From: Acetomicrobium flavidum
Lineage (GTDB): Bacteria > Synergistota > Synergistia > Synergistales > Acetomicrobiaceae
Assembly: GCF_900129645.1 (NCBI RefSeq)
Contig: NZ_FSQZ01000001.1
Span: forward strand, 1,302,001-1,366,000
Direction of reading: 5' to 3'
Length of the DNA stretch: 64,000 nt
Shown: positions 8,327-16,966 of the stretch, piece by piece
How positions within the stretch are numbered: position 1 is the stretch's first letter
Layout: the number at the start of each line of letters is the position of its first letter
Notes under the pieces: model-generated
What the model saw: the letters and a program-made list of their open reading frames with translations, nothing else
What the model was told of the DNA's origin: nothing
Databases searched by the model: none
Program-made: the position numbers and the translations under genes

Positions 8327-8413
8327 CATGCCGTATTTAGCGATATATTTGTTTTTCAGCGAGAATTATAGAACCTATCTTCAAAATTTGCAACGGGTTT
8401 ATGGGAGGATTTT

Positions 8414-9016
8414 ATGGAAGAATCGAGGATAATAAAGGTAAGATCGTTCTTCGATGTGGCAGTTGCGACGAAGGCCTTTGCCATAGCTTCGTCAAAACCT
8501 GTCGCCTTGTTGCCCATAGGTCCTCAGGGGTGTGGAAAGACCACCCTTGGGCTGTATCTGGCTTGCAGGCTTCGCGATTATGAGGTAATTTCCCAAGACG
8601 AGATTAGAAAGGCCATGTTTCGCGAGCTGTACCCGCAAGTGGGCGACGTTGGCTTCGATAAGATATACGAAGCCCTTAAGCCGAAGGAACCTCATGTTCG
8701 AAGTAAGGCCATAGAGATGTTAAAGTCAAGCACCAAGCACGTAGTTTACGTGGATAGGATGAACTTAACGAGCCTGTCCAGGGCCGACTTCATCCTGCCT
8801 TCAAGGTTCAACGTGGCCATATTTTTTGCGCTGCCGTTGGAAGAGATCTTACATAGACATAAAAACAGGCCGGATAAGGCCTTAGCCATCCCTGACCACG
8901 TGGTCATAAGCTGCTTCAGCAAGGTCGAATTTCCAAGACGAGACGAGTTTGACGCCATCGTGATCATAAGACAGAAAGTGCCAAAAGCAGGCGACCAGGC
9001 CTTTCAAAGGTCTTGA
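8414..9016 (+). CDS. P-loop kinase / AAA-type ATPase of unknown role
   Basis: A 200-residue protein with a Walker A motif GPQGCGKTT near residue 36 and a Walker-B-like hydrophobic strand VVYVDRMNL near residue 115. The layout resembles small polynucleotide- or nucleoside-kinase-like proteins (AAA_33 type), including a C-terminal arginine-rich lid with LHRHKNRPD. A clear GGGAGG ribosome site precedes the ATG. It is divergent from the kamA operon, and no partner gene is evident. I do not recognise a specific function. Confidence 0.6.
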   Translation: MEESRIIKVRSFFDVAVATKAFAIASSKPVALLPIGPQGCGKTTLGLYLACRLRDYEVISQDEIRKAMFRELYPQVGDVGFDKIYEALKPKEPHVRSKAIEMLKSSTKHVVYVDRMNLTSLSRADFILPSRFNVAIFFALPLEEILHRHKNRPDKALAIPDHVVISCFSKVEFPRRDEFDAIVIIRQKVPKAGDQAFQRS

Positions 9017-9156
9017 ACAACGCGATAAAGCATAATGTAGAATCAGGTTTGGGGCCCATCATAGCCAAAAGGTAGTTGACCTTTACAAAGAAAAGGTAAA
9101 GCTTGAGAGTTTGCGGGGCAAATACATGCCTGCCTCATGGTGTAGTTTTTCAGATC

Positions 9157-9765
9157 TTAGCTTTTTCTGTTTTTTGCCCTGTATCTTAATGCATATATTA
9201 CTATTATTGTGCTGCAGAATAATATCAAACCAATCGAGACTGAATGAAGCGCCTCGTTTAATACCTCCTTGTTGTTGCCTATGTAGTATCCTAGAAGCGC
9301 AAGGATTATCACCCATATGCCGGCCCCTAGTGACGTATAAAGGCAAAACACGTCTATCCTCATTCTCGCTATGCCGGCAGGAAGGGATATATATTGCCTG
9401 ATGCCGGGCAGTAACCTCCCGACAAAGGTGCTAATGGCTCCGTGTCGCTTGAAGAAGCGTTCGGCTTTGGACAAGCTTTTTTCGCTCACGAAGAAGTACT
9501 TGCCGTATTTTATGAAGAAATACCTTCCCACCTTAAGGGCAAAATAGTAGTTGAAGATCGCCCCCAGCAAGCTTCCAAGGATGCCACATGCGATCACTGC
9601 TATAAGCGACATCTTCCCTTCCGCGGCTAGATATCCTGCCGGCGGTATCACGACCTCGCTTGGAAAGGGGAAAAAGGATGACTCCAAGAACATCAGGGCT
9701 ATTATTCCGGGATAGCCGAGATGACCTATGGTATTTACCAAGAAGTTGACGATGGACTCAAGCAT
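9157..9765 (-). CDS. DedA-family membrane protein
   Basis: A 202-residue inner-membrane protein with the DedA/SNARE-associated fold: an N-terminal re-entrant segment, [22 protein letters not shown] at the first conserved turn, and [18 protein letters not shown] (the F/Y-x-R-x-P-x-x-R motif) near residue 117. DedA proteins are tied to undecaprenyl-phosphate or phospholipid flipping and envelope homeostasis. It is ten bases downstream of an aminotransferase and probably co-transcribed with it. A GAGGTAAGGGG ribosome site supports the start. Confidence 0.88.
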   Translation of the reverse strand: MLESIVNFLVNTIGHLGYPGIIALMFLESSFFPFPSEVVIPPAGYLAAEGKMSLIAVIACGILGSLLGAIFNYYFALKVGRYFFIKYGKYFFVSEKSLSKAERFFKRHGAISTFVGRLLPGIRQYISLPAGIARMRIDVFCLYTSLGAGIWVIILALLGYYIGNNKEVLNEALHSVSIGLILFCSTIIVIYALRYRAKNRKS

Positions 9766-9775
9766 TCCCCTTACC

Positions 9776-10597
9776 TCATTCGAGGTAATCCTCGATCCTT
9801 TGGGCGTAAAGATGTTGTAGGTATTGGCTAATGGGCCCGTTCACCTGGGATATTCGCTGGCTGCCGATCCTTCTTACGGGAAGTATTTCCTTGATGCTGC
9901 CCGTTATGAACGCCTCCTGAGCCATTGGGACCTCCGAAAGCAGCGGGCAACGCATCTCGACGGCTAATCCCGCTTCCCTGGCAAGCTTTATTACGATTTG
10001 GCGCATCACACCGTCTAAAACCCTTTCTGTCGGAGCGGTGACTATCTTGCCGTCGATCACCATGAAAAAGCTGCTGCTTGAGGACTCCGTTATTTCTCCC
10101 GCGGGGCAGTATAAGGCCTCCATGGCATCCTTGTCCTGTCTTCGTCCTATGTAGGCGGGCAGGTAGAATATGCTTTTAATGTGCGGGAACGGCCTTTCCA
10201 TGTCGATAGGATGTAACACCACTCCATTGACGTAATCTTCCTTTGGGGCTTTCTCCAAGGGCTCAAATATTATGAAATACCTTGGGTGCGGGAATATGCC
10301 GTCAGCAAAGACATCTCCGCCGGTGACATACACCCGCATTTGAACCTCGCCTTCCATCCTGTCTATGCCCTCGCGGATAATCTCGGCAAGTCGCTTCTTG
10401 CCCACGGGCAGTTCGATACCTATGGATTTGGCGGACTCCTCTAACCTTTTCAAGTGGATCGACAAGGCATGCGGCCTTTTTCTGTATGTCCTTATTGTGT
10501 CGAAAACTCCGACTCCCCTCTGTATCATCAAGTCGCTCACTGGCAAACTCATTTCTTCAATGGATTTAAATTCGTCATTGTAATAACACAGCTTCAA
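9776..10597 (-). CDS. Class IV aminotransferase (D-amino-acid transaminase/ADC-lyase-like)
   Basis: A fold-type IV PLP enzyme. The PLP lysine is in [10 protein letters not shown], followed by [13 protein letters not shown] and [11 protein letters not shown], the usual phosphate-cup segments. I start it at a TTG (10597) because GAGGGG lies seven bases upstream and the family begins just before YYNDEF; a longer frame begins with ATG at 10618. The neighbouring ilvE is a related but separate enzyme. Possible roles are D-amino-acid transamination, aminodeoxychorismate lyase or branched-chain transamination, which cannot be separated from motifs alone. Confidence 0.8.
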   Translation of the reverse strand: MKLCYYNDEFKSIEEMSLPVSDLMIQRGVGVFDTIRTYRKRPHALSIHLKRLEESAKSIGIELPVGKKRLAEIIREGIDRMEGEVQMRVYVTGGDVFADGIFPHPRYFIIFEPLEKAPKEDYVNGVVLHPIDMERPFPHIKSIFYLPAYIGRRQDKDAMEALYCPAGEITESSSSSFFMVIDGKIVTAPTERVLDGVMRQIVIKLAREAGLAVEMRCPLLSEVPMAQEAFITGSIKEILPVRRIGSQRISQVNGPISQYLQHLYAQRIEDYLE

Positions 10598-10732
10598 TTC
10601 GATTCCCCTCTTTTGCATGCGATATAATTAGGTTATCCTTGCCAAAGGCTATTGTAGCTAATAACGGCCCTTTTGAACATCGCCAAAAGGTCATGATTTG
10701 GAGCATCTGGCGACTTTTTTAGCAAACTTTAT

Positions 10733-10738
10733 TATAAT
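10733..10738 (+). promoter_or_regulatory. Probable -10 box of ilvE
   Basis: A consensus TATAAT lies 53 bases upstream of the ilvE start, without a convincing -35 element. It marks the likely start of the ilvE transcript. Confidence 0.4.
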
Positions 10739-10791
10739 ATATAGATCGTAGTTCCTTTGATTCTACCAAATTTGAAGGAGGGAGCAGAGAA

Positions 10792-11667
10792 ATGACCGTA
10801 GTTTATGTAAATGGCGAGTTTTTGCCCAAAGAAGAAGCCAAGGTATCCGTATTTGACCATGGATTTTTGTATGGTGATGGAGTGTTTGAGGGCATAAGGG
10901 CTTATGCCGGTCGGATATTCAGGCTGGAGGAACACATCGACAGGTTGTACGATTCGGCAAAGGCAATATGGTTGGACATCCCCATATCAAAAAAGGAAAT
11001 GATGGAAGTCTGTGCCGAGACCTGCAGGAGAAACCAGCTCAAGGATGCCTATATAAGGCTAGTCGTGAGCAGGGGCGTAGGAGACCTGGGACTGGATCCT
11101 AGAAATTGTAAAAAGACCACTATAGTATGCATAGCCGATCAGATTGCCCTTTATCCCGAGGAGTTTTACAAGAAAGGCCTCAAAGCCGCGACAGCCGCGA
11201 CTAGAAAAAACTATGGCGAGGTGCTTCCTCCTCAAGTTAAGACCTGCAACTACCTGCCTAACATAATGGCCAAGATAGAGTCCGTAGTTGCCGGCGCACA
11301 GGAGTGCTTCTGCATGAGCCGCGAAGGATATTTGACAGAAGGCTCCGGCGACAACGTCTTTTTGGTCAAAAAGGGCGTTGTAAAGACGCCTCATCCGGCG
11401 ACGGGAATATTGATAGGCGTCACGAGGAATGCCATCATAGAGCTGGCGAAGAAGTTGGGCTATCCCGTCGAAGAGACCTTCCTTACGAGATATGACGTCT
11501 ACACTGCCGACGAGGCCTTTGTGACCGGAACCGCTGCAGAAATGGTCGCCGTAGTCGAGGTTGACGGCAGAAAGATCGGCGACGGCAAACCCGGGCCTGT
11601 TACCGAAAAGCTCAGAGAGGAATTTCGCAAACTGGTGCTCTCGGAAGGATATCCCATATACAAATAA
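10792..11667 (+). CDS. ilvE: Branched-chain amino-acid aminotransferase
   Basis: A 291-residue fold-type IV transaminase that exchanges amino groups between Leu/Ile/Val and 2-oxoglutarate. It has FEGIRAY at residues 32-38, the PLP lysine K150 in QVKTCNYLPN, EGSGDNVFLV and TGTAAEM. A GAAGGAGGG ribosome site precedes the ATG. It lies just upstream of the butyrate-kinase block. This could link branched-chain amino-acid oxidation to acyl-CoA and acyl-phosphate disposal, since the kinases may accept isobutyrate or isovalerate (inference). A terminator hairpin separates it from that block. Confidence 0.92.
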   Translation: MTVVYVNGEFLPKEEAKVSVFDHGFLYGDGVFEGIRAYAGRIFRLEEHIDRLYDSAKAIWLDIPISKKEMMEVCAETCRRNQLKDAYIRLVVSRGVGDLGLDPRNCKKTTIVCIADQIALYPEEFYKKGLKAATAATRKNYGEVLPPQVKTCNYLPNIMAKIESVVAGAQECFCMSREGYLTEGSGDNVFLVKKGVVKTPHPATGILIGVTRNAIIELAKKLGYPVEETFLTRYDVYTADEAFVTGTAAEMVAVVEVDGRKIGDGKPGPVTEKLREEFRKLVLSEGYPIYK

Positions 11668-11685
11668 ACCGTAGGCGCTTAAAGC

Positions 11686-11720
11686 AGGCAAGGCTCCCCG
11701 CCGGGTGGCCTTGCCTTTTT
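11686..11720 (+). terminator. Terminator/attenuator between ilvE and buk
   Basis: A perfect 9-bp stem AGGCAAGGC/GCCTTGCCT (11686-11694, 11708-11716) is followed by TTTT. It ends only about 20 bases before the butyrate-kinase start, leaving no room for a separate promoter. It therefore probably acts as a partial terminator inside one transcript. Confidence 0.75.
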
Positions 11721-11740
11721 GGCGAGAGAGGGGGATGGTT

Positions 11741-12847
11741 TTGGCCTTCAATATATTAGTAATAAATCCTGGGTCCACTAGCACGAAGATAGCCTGGTAT
11801 GAGGATGATTTGGAAGTATGGAGAAAGAGCATATCCCACCGTCCCGAAGAGCTATCCCGCTTTGAGAATGTGATACAACAGCTGGATTATAGGTTGGATG
11901 CCGTTGAAAAGGCCGTCACAGAAATGGGGTATTCCTACGACAATCTCGATGCCGTGATAGGGCGTGGAGGCATAGTGGATCCACCCATGCCGGGAGGAGT
12001 TTACGAGGTTGACGATGTATTGATAGAGTACTTGAGGCGGTGTAAGCCCTGGGAACACGCCTCCAACCTTGGCGGCCTTATGGCGAGCGCTATAGCGCGG
12101 CCAAGGAAAATTCCTGCCTTCATAGCGGATTCCGTGGCGACCGATGAACTTGACGATATCGCCCGGATTACCGGCTTGCCTGAGCTTCCCAAGTATTCGT
12201 TGGCTCATACCTTGAATGTCAAGTCCGTTGCGCGCAAGGCGGCCAAGGAATTGGGCGGCGATTGGCGAAAATTTCGATTTATAGTTGCCCATTTGGGCGG
12301 AGGCTTTACCATATGCGCCCATAAGGACGGCAGGATGGTTGACTTGAATAATGCAAACGAAAACGGACCCTTTTCACCTGAACGTGCCGGAACGGTACCG
12401 ACAGGTGATCTGGTAAGGCTGTGCTATAGCGGCAAGTACAACGTGAAGGAGCTTCGCAGAAAATTAGCCGGAGGCTCGGGATTTGTGGGGTATTTAGGGA
12501 CCAACGATGTCCGAGAGGTCAAAAAATTCATCGCCCAAGGCGACGAAAGGGCCAGCCTAATTTTTCGGGCCATGGCATGGCAGGTCTCCAAGGAGATCGC
12601 TTCTTATTCTGCTGTGCTTGAGGGCAAGGTGGACGCCATCATCCTGACCGGGGGCGTAGCTTACGATGAGGACTTCGTAGCCATGGTCACCGAAAGAGTT
12701 CAGTGGATAGCGCCAGTACTGGTATACCCGGGGGAAAACGAGATGAAGTCATTGGCTGAAAATGCCCTAAGGGTCTTAAGGGGCGAAGAAAAAGCTGCCT
12801 CCTACGCTCAAGTTGTGGAAAATTACAGCAAGAAGGAGGTGGTCTAA
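11741..12847 (+). CDS. buk: Butyrate kinase (first copy)
   Basis: Makes ATP from butyryl- or branched acyl-phosphate; a member of the acetate/butyrate kinase ASKHA fold. Motifs are NPGSTSTKIA near the N terminus, HLGGGFTI, NNANENGPFSPERAGTVP and ILTGGVAYD. I prefer the TTG at 11741, spaced six bases from GAGAGGGGG, because it gives the family N terminus MAFNILVINPGS. The ATG at 11735 abuts the ribosome site. The stop overlaps the next start (TAATG), so it is coupled to ptb. It differs clearly from the second copy at 14.7 kb. Confidence 0.9.
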   Translation: MAFNILVINPGSTSTKIAWYEDDLEVWRKSISHRPEELSRFENVIQQLDYRLDAVEKAVTEMGYSYDNLDAVIGRGGIVDPPMPGGVYEVDDVLIEYLRRCKPWEHASNLGGLMASAIARPRKIPAFIADSVATDELDDIARITGLPELPKYSLAHTLNVKSVARKAAKELGGDWRKFRFIVAHLGGGFTICAHKDGRMVDLNNANENGPFSPERAGTVPTGDLVRLCYSGKYNVKELRRKLAGGSGFVGYLGTNDVREVKKFIAQGDERASLIFRAMAWQVSKEIASYSAVLEGKVDAIILTGGVAYDEDFVAMVTERVQWIAPVLVYPGENEMKSLAENALRVLRGEEKAASYAQVVENYSKKEVV

Positions 12848-13752
12848 TGTCGTTTAAAGATCTGAACTTTTTGTTCGAAAGGGCTCAAAGTGGCAAGGTG
12901 ATGAAGATTGTCATCGCTGCTGCCGAAGACGGTGAGGTGTTGGAGGCCGTCAAGCAGGCCAGCAGCGAAGGAATCGTCGACGCGGTATTGGTCGGTGATC
13001 CCAATAAAATATCCGAAGTTGCCAAAAGCAGGAACATCGACGTCTCCTCCTTTGAGGTCATTCCGGCTACAAACGATGAAGAAGCGGCGATGAAAGCAGT
13101 TCAGGCCGTATCCTCCGGCAAGGGAGATCTATTGATGAAGGGATTCATAAAGACGTCTACCCTTCTTAAAGCGGTCTTGAACAAGGAGTGGGGCCTTAGG
13201 ACCGGCAATTTGCTGTCTCACCTGTTCTTGTTTGAGGTACCAAGGCTAGGCAAAGTTATAGGATTGACGGATGGTGGGCTAAACACTTATCCGGGGCTTC
13301 AGGAAAAGCTAGCCATAGTGAACAACGCGGTTTCCTGTTATCATGCCTTGGGGGTTGACACTCCCAAGGTCGCGGCATTGGCCGCCGTCGAAGTGGTCAA
13401 CCCCGACATGCCCTGCACCTTGGACGCCGCAGCGTTGGTTCAGATGAACAGGCGAAACCAGATAAAGGGATGCATCATAGACGGTCCTTTGGCGCTGGAT
13501 AATGCCTTGAGCGTAGAGGCGGCGAAGCACAAGGGTATTGTCTCGGAGGTGGCAGGCTCCCCAGACATACTGCTTGTTCCGGATATAGAGGCCGGCAATC
13601 TCCTTGGAAAGGTAATCTTGTTCATGGCAAACGGTGCGGGTGCGGGCGTCGTGTTGGGCGCAAAGGTTCCGGTGGTGCTGACCAGCCGTGGAGATACTGC
13701 CAGGACGAAGGCGCTGTCAATAGCCTTGGGTGCGGTCTTGGCTAAAAATTAA
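12847..13752 (+). CDS. ptb: Phosphate butyryltransferase (first copy)
   Basis: A 301-residue phosphate acyltransferase that converts butyryl-CoA and phosphate to butyryl-phosphate and CoA, feeding the adjacent kinase. Family features include LLMKGFIKTSTLLKAVL and a C-terminal ANGAGAGVVLGAKVPVVLTSR. Its central third (DNA 13360-13556) is almost identical to the second ptb copy, while both flanks are strongly diverged. This is the signature of recent gene conversion. It shares a one-base overlap with buk. Confidence 0.9.
   Translation: MSFKDLNFLFERAQSGKVMKIVIAAAEDGEVLEAVKQASSEGIVDAVLVGDPNKISEVAKSRNIDVSSFEVIPATNDEEAAMKAVQAVSSGKGDLLMKGFIKTSTLLKAVLNKEWGLRTGNLLSHLFLFEVPRLGKVIGLTDGGLNTYPGLQEKLAIVNNAVSCYHALGVDTPKVAALAAVEVVNPDMPCTLDAAALVQMNRRNQIKGCIIDGPLALDNALSVEAAKHKGIVSEVAGSPDILLVPDIEAGNLLGKVILFMANGAGAGVVLGAKVPVVLTSRGDTARTKALSIALGAVLAKN
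13360..13556 (+). repeat. Gene-conversion tract, copy A (in ptb 1)
   Basis: A 197-bp block that matches 14295-14491 with three differences, all at third codon positions (GAA/GAG, GCC/GCT, CTG/CTC). The encoded 65 or so residues are identical between the two genes, although the surrounding sequence is only moderately similar. Confidence 0.9.
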
Positions 13753-13775
13753 GCATAAATAGGGGGTTTGTCGAG

Positions 13776-14699
13776 TTGAAACAGTTACGTTCTCTAACAG
13801 AGCTTTTGTCCTATGCGAGGGAAGTAGGTCCCAAAAGGGTAAGTGTTGCTTTGGCCGAGGACAGCGAGGTCTTGGAGGCTGTCGATCATGCCCGCAAAGA
13901 GGGCATCGCGGATTGCATACTTGTCGGAAATACCGACAAGATGAAGAGCATTGCCGAAGAGATTGGGGTCGACCTTTCTAAGTTCCAGCTGGAAGACGTT
14001 CGCGGCAGCGAAGAAAGTGTTGCCCTTGCGGCAGTGGAGATAGTTTCATCAGGCAAGGCCGATATACTCATGAAGGGCATGATATCGACTGCCAATTTCT
14101 TAAGAGGCGTGTTGAACAAGGAAAAGGGATTGAGGACCGGCTCACTGCTTTCGCACGTTTATATCCATGAGGTTGAAGGTCTGGATCGCATTCTTTTTGT
14201 TTGCGACCCGGCATTCAACATAGCTCCCGACCTTAACGCCAAGGTCAAGATCGTCGAAAACACCGTGGAGTTGGCCAAGTCCTTTGGAGTAGAAACTCCC
14301 AAGGTCGCGGCATTGGCCGCCGTCGAGGTGGTCAACCCCGACATGCCCTGCACCTTGGACGCTGCAGCGTTGGTTCAGATGAACAGGCGAAACCAGATAA
14401 AGGGATGCATCATAGACGGTCCTTTGGCGCTCGATAATGCCTTGAGCGTAGAGGCGGCGAAGCACAAGGGTATTGTCTCGGAGGTGGCAGGGCATGCCGA
14501 AGTCTTATTGGTTCCCGACATCGAGGCGGGCAATATCTTCGCAAAGGGGATAGTTTACCTGACGAAGAACAGGACGGCAGGCTTGGTCCTGGGAGCCAAA
14601 GCGCCGATAGTGCTTACAAGCCGTGCCGACAGCGCTGAGACGAAGCTGTTGTCCATAGCCTCTGCTGTGGCATTGGCTGCCTATAAAGGTCGAAAATAG
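13776..14699 (+). CDS. ptb: Phosphate butyryltransferase (second copy)
   Basis: A 307-residue paralogue of the upstream gene, starting at a TTG with AGGGGG nine bases upstream. It keeps the family segments LMKGMISTANFLRGVLNKEKGLRTGSL and LVLGAKAPIVLTSR. Except for the converted middle tract it differs from copy 1 throughout, which suggests a different acyl preference (for example straight versus branched chains; inference). It lies 23 bases after ptb 1 and 14 bases before the second kinase start. Confidence 0.9.
   Translation: MKQLRSLTELLSYAREVGPKRVSVALAEDSEVLEAVDHARKEGIADCILVGNTDKMKSIAEEIGVDLSKFQLEDVRGSEESVALAAVEIVSSGKADILMKGMISTANFLRGVLNKEKGLRTGSLLSHVYIHEVEGLDRILFVCDPAFNIAPDLNAKVKIVENTVELAKSFGVETPKVAALAAVEVVNPDMPCTLDAAALVQMNRRNQIKGCIIDGPLALDNALSVEAAKHKGIVSEVAGHAEVLLVPDIEAGNIFAKGIVYLTKNRTAGLVLGAKAPIVLTSRADSAETKLLSIASAVALAAYKGRK
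14295..14491 (+). repeat. Gene-conversion tract, copy B (in ptb 2)
   Basis: The partner of 13360-13556 in the second ptb gene, in the same orientation and 935 bp downstream. Direct repeats this close could also recombine to delete one ptb and fuse the other. Confidence 0.9.
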
Positions 14700-14713
14700 G
14701 GGGACGTGACGTG

Positions 14714-15793
14714 ATGGGATTGCCTAGGATATTGGCCATCAACCCGGGGTCGACGAGCACTAAAATTGCATACTTCGAAGGAGATAGGGAGTGCTGGCGT
14801 GATACCCAGAGATATGACATAGATGTGTTGAAAAATTTTAGCAACATAATAGAGCAGGAAGGCTTTAGGTTAGAGGAGATAAAGAGAGCGCTTCGTGCGC
14901 ACGGCACCAAGCTCGAGGATATAGACGCCTTTGTGGGGCGTGGCGGCCTGCTACACCCCATTCCTGCGGGGACGTATCGCATTAACGATCTCATGCTAGA
15001 GGAGATGCGCGCCTGCAAATACGGCGTCCATGCCAGTAACTTAGGGGCAATACTTGCCCACAGGTTAGCCAAAGAAGCCGGTGGAAAGCCCTGCTTCATA
15101 GTTGACCCTGTCGTGGTCGATGAGCTGTGCGATGAGGCCAGGATATCGGGTTTTCCCGAGATAGAGAGGAAATCCATATTCCATGCCCTGAACCAAAAGG
15201 CTACCGCCAGAAGGGTAGCCAAGGAGCTGGGGAAAAAGTACGAGGAGCTTAGGCTTGTAGTCGCCCATATGGGCGGTGGCATCTCTGTAGGTGCACACCT
15301 GTACGGCAAAGTGGTCGATGTAAATAACGCCTTAGATGGCGAGGGTCCTTTTTCGCCCGAGCGCTCTGGAACGCTGCCTGCCGGTCAGTTGGTGAATTAC
15401 TGTTACAGCGGCAAGGTAACGTTGGATGAGATGCTGAAGAAATTGGTGGGCCAGGGGGGCATGGTCGCTCATCTCGGCACTAACGACGTGCGCGAGGTGG
15501 AAAAAAGGATAGCTGCCGGAGACAAAAAGGCCGAGTTGGTCTATAATGCCATGGCATACCAAGTTGCTAAGGCTATAGCAGAGTACTCAGCAGTGCTCTC
15601 GGGGCAGGTAGACGCGATAGTCATAACCGGAAGCATCGCCTACAGCGATCGCTTCGTGGACCTGGTAACCAGGCGCGTGAGCTTTATAGCTCCTATATTC
15701 GTGTATCCGGGCGAGGACGAGATGCTCGCCTTGGCACAAGGAGCTTTAAGGGTATTGACGGGCGAGGAAGAAGCGAAAGAGTATGCCTACTAG
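14714..15793 (+). CDS. buk: Butyrate kinase (second copy)
   Basis: A 359-residue acyl-phosphate kinase with NPGSTSTKIA, HMGGGISVGAH, NNALDGEGPFSPERSGTLP and VITGSIAYS. The frame opens with GTG at 14711 and ATG at 14714; AGGGGG upstream serves either. It closes a mirrored buk-ptb-ptb-buk block and probably pairs with ptb 2, giving two substrate-level phosphorylation modules in one operon. Confidence 0.9.
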   Translation: MGLPRILAINPGSTSTKIAYFEGDRECWRDTQRYDIDVLKNFSNIIEQEGFRLEEIKRALRAHGTKLEDIDAFVGRGGLLHPIPAGTYRINDLMLEEMRACKYGVHASNLGAILAHRLAKEAGGKPCFIVDPVVVDELCDEARISGFPEIERKSIFHALNQKATARRVAKELGKKYEELRLVVAHMGGGISVGAHLYGKVVDVNNALDGEGPFSPERSGTLPAGQLVNYCYSGKVTLDEMLKKLVGQGGMVAHLGTNDVREVEKRIAAGDKKAELVYNAMAYQVAKAIAEYSAVLSGQVDAIVITGSIAYSDRFVDLVTRRVSFIAPIFVYPGEDEMLALAQGALRVLTGEEEAKEYAY

Positions 15794-15821
15794 TGCTGAA
15801 AATACTTAGGAGGGCTGGGCC

Positions 15822-16277
15822 ATGCCAGCCATGGTGAAGTTTTTGGCCGTGATGTTGATGTATTCCTTTATATTTCCAAAGGCCTACGTTGCCGTGATCC
15901 CACGAAGCGTCCTTTGGCTTAAAAAGCACTTTTATGACGAAGTGCCTGCGGATGTAAAGTGGGCTGTGACGTATCAAAAGTTCTTGCTGGGGTTGCTGTT
16001 TGTATTTGAGGTGTTCATTCAATCTTCCTGGTCTGCATGGGTTGCATATAAGATCTTCGAATACTCGACGCAATCGGAGCTGCATGGATGGGCTTATATG
16101 GGGTTGGGCTTCATCTGTGGAGAGGGAGCGCTTGGCTATATTGCCAGAAAAGAAGAAGCGATAGACCTTTGGGTTGCCTTAAGGTCGATAATTCCGATGG
16201 GGTTACTTGCGGAATTCATCATTAACCCGCGATTTTTGGATACACTTTTTGGCTGGCTGGTACGGATTACCCTTTAA
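15822..16277 (+). CDS. Hypothetical membrane protein
   Basis: A 151-residue protein with about three or four hydrophobic segments (residues 4-22, 48-70, 88-105, 118-147), separated by a charged loop WLKKHFYDEVPADVKW. An AGGAGG ribosome site supports the ATG. It lies 28 bases after the second butyrate kinase and before a strong terminator, so it is the last gene of the acyl-phosphate operon. I do not recognise the family. Its position suggests a role with short-chain fatty acids, for instance export, but nothing in the sequence shows this. Confidence 0.6.
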   Translation: MPAMVKFLAVMLMYSFIFPKAYVAVIPRSVLWLKKHFYDEVPADVKWAVTYQKFLLGLLFVFEVFIQSSWSAWVAYKIFEYSTQSELHGWAYMGLGFICGEGALGYIARKEEAIDLWVALRSIIPMGLLAEFIINPRFLDTLFGWLVRITL

Positions 16278-16284
16278 ACTAGAA

Positions 16285-16331
16285 AGCGACGTAAGCTCCA
16301 CATTTGATCCGTGGGCTTACGTCGCTCTTTT
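16285..16331. terminator. Bidirectional terminator, butyrate block / tpx
   Basis: A perfect 12-bp stem AGCGACGTAAGC/GCTTACGTCGCT (16285-16296, 16315-16326) with an inner CCAC/GTGG is followed by CTTTT on the plus strand. It lies between convergent genes. Confidence 0.85.
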
Positions 16332-16358
16332 ATCGCTGTTTGTTTGTCGCAAAAATGT

Positions 16359-16874
16359 TTATTTTATCAAGCTTTTTAGGACGTTTAAGGCAGCATCGTA
16401 GTCCGGCTGATGTGTCGCTTCTGGCACTATCTGTAGGTAGCGTATGGTATCGTCCTTGTCCACTATGAACACGGCCCTTGCGAGGAGCCTGAGCTCTTTC
16501 ATCAAAACCCCCCAATTGGTCCCAAAGGAGGCATCCCGATGATCGGATAGCGCGATGACCTTCTTTATGTTGCCGCTGGTGCAGAACCTCTTTATCGCAA
16601 AGGGTAAGTCCATGGATATGTTTAATACCACTACGTCTTCTGGCAGTGACGTGGCCTCGTCTTCAAACTTGTGGGCCTGCATGTCGCATACCGGAGTATC
16701 CAACGAAGGCGTGACGGATATGACCTTGATCTTGTTTGCAAAGTCCGATTTTTTGACCTCTCGCATGTCTTGATCCAAGACAACAAAATCCGGGGCTTTA
16801 TCCCCAACCTTTAATTCGGGACCTATCAAGGTCACGGGATTGCCGTGCATGGTGACTATTCCCCTTCTCTCCAA
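16359..16874 (-). CDS. tpx: Thiol peroxidase
   Basis: An atypical 2-Cys peroxiredoxin that reduces lipid and hydrogen peroxides using thioredoxin. The peroxidatic cysteine is in TPVCDMQAHKF and the resolving cysteine in RFCTSGNIKKV, the standard Tpx pair. I start it at TTG 16874, seven bases after GGAGGT. This gives the family N terminus MERRGIVTMHGNPVTLIG and 171 residues. The ATG at 16910 would add an unconserved extension. It is an expected oxygen-defence enzyme in an anaerobe. Confidence 0.9.
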   Translation of the reverse strand: MERRGIVTMHGNPVTLIGPELKVGDKAPDFVVLDQDMREVKKSDFANKIKVISVTPSLDTPVCDMQAHKFEDEATSLPEDVVVLNISMDLPFAIKRFCTSGNIKKVIALSDHRDASFGTNWGVLMKELRLLARAVFIVDKDDTIRYLQIVPEATHQPDYDAALNVLKSLIK

Positions 16875-16966
16875 TTGAATCACCTCCACGTTATGTGAAT
16901 TCCAATTCAAGTTAAATTATAAAGGTTTTTAATTAAATGGTCCAGGCAAATTTCTTGCATACCCAC

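Noticed and set aside
9081-9101. A CTTTAC/GTAAAG hairpin after the P-loop kinase gene
   Set aside because: The stem is short and lacks a T-run, so it is too weak to call a terminator.
10693-10722. A nine-codon frame with two Trp codons upstream of ilvE, followed by T-rich sequence
   Set aside because: It lies upstream of the only clear -10 box (10733-10738), and Trp codons make no sense for ilvE. It is probably chance.
11059-11832. A 257-codon minus-strand reading frame opposite ilvE and the start of buk
   Set aside because: It spans a terminator and two conserved plus-strand genes; it is an antisense artefact.
14614-15309. A 231-codon minus-strand reading frame opposite the second butyrate kinase
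   Set aside because: It is antisense to a clear family member, has low-complexity Ser/Pro-rich content and no ribosome site.
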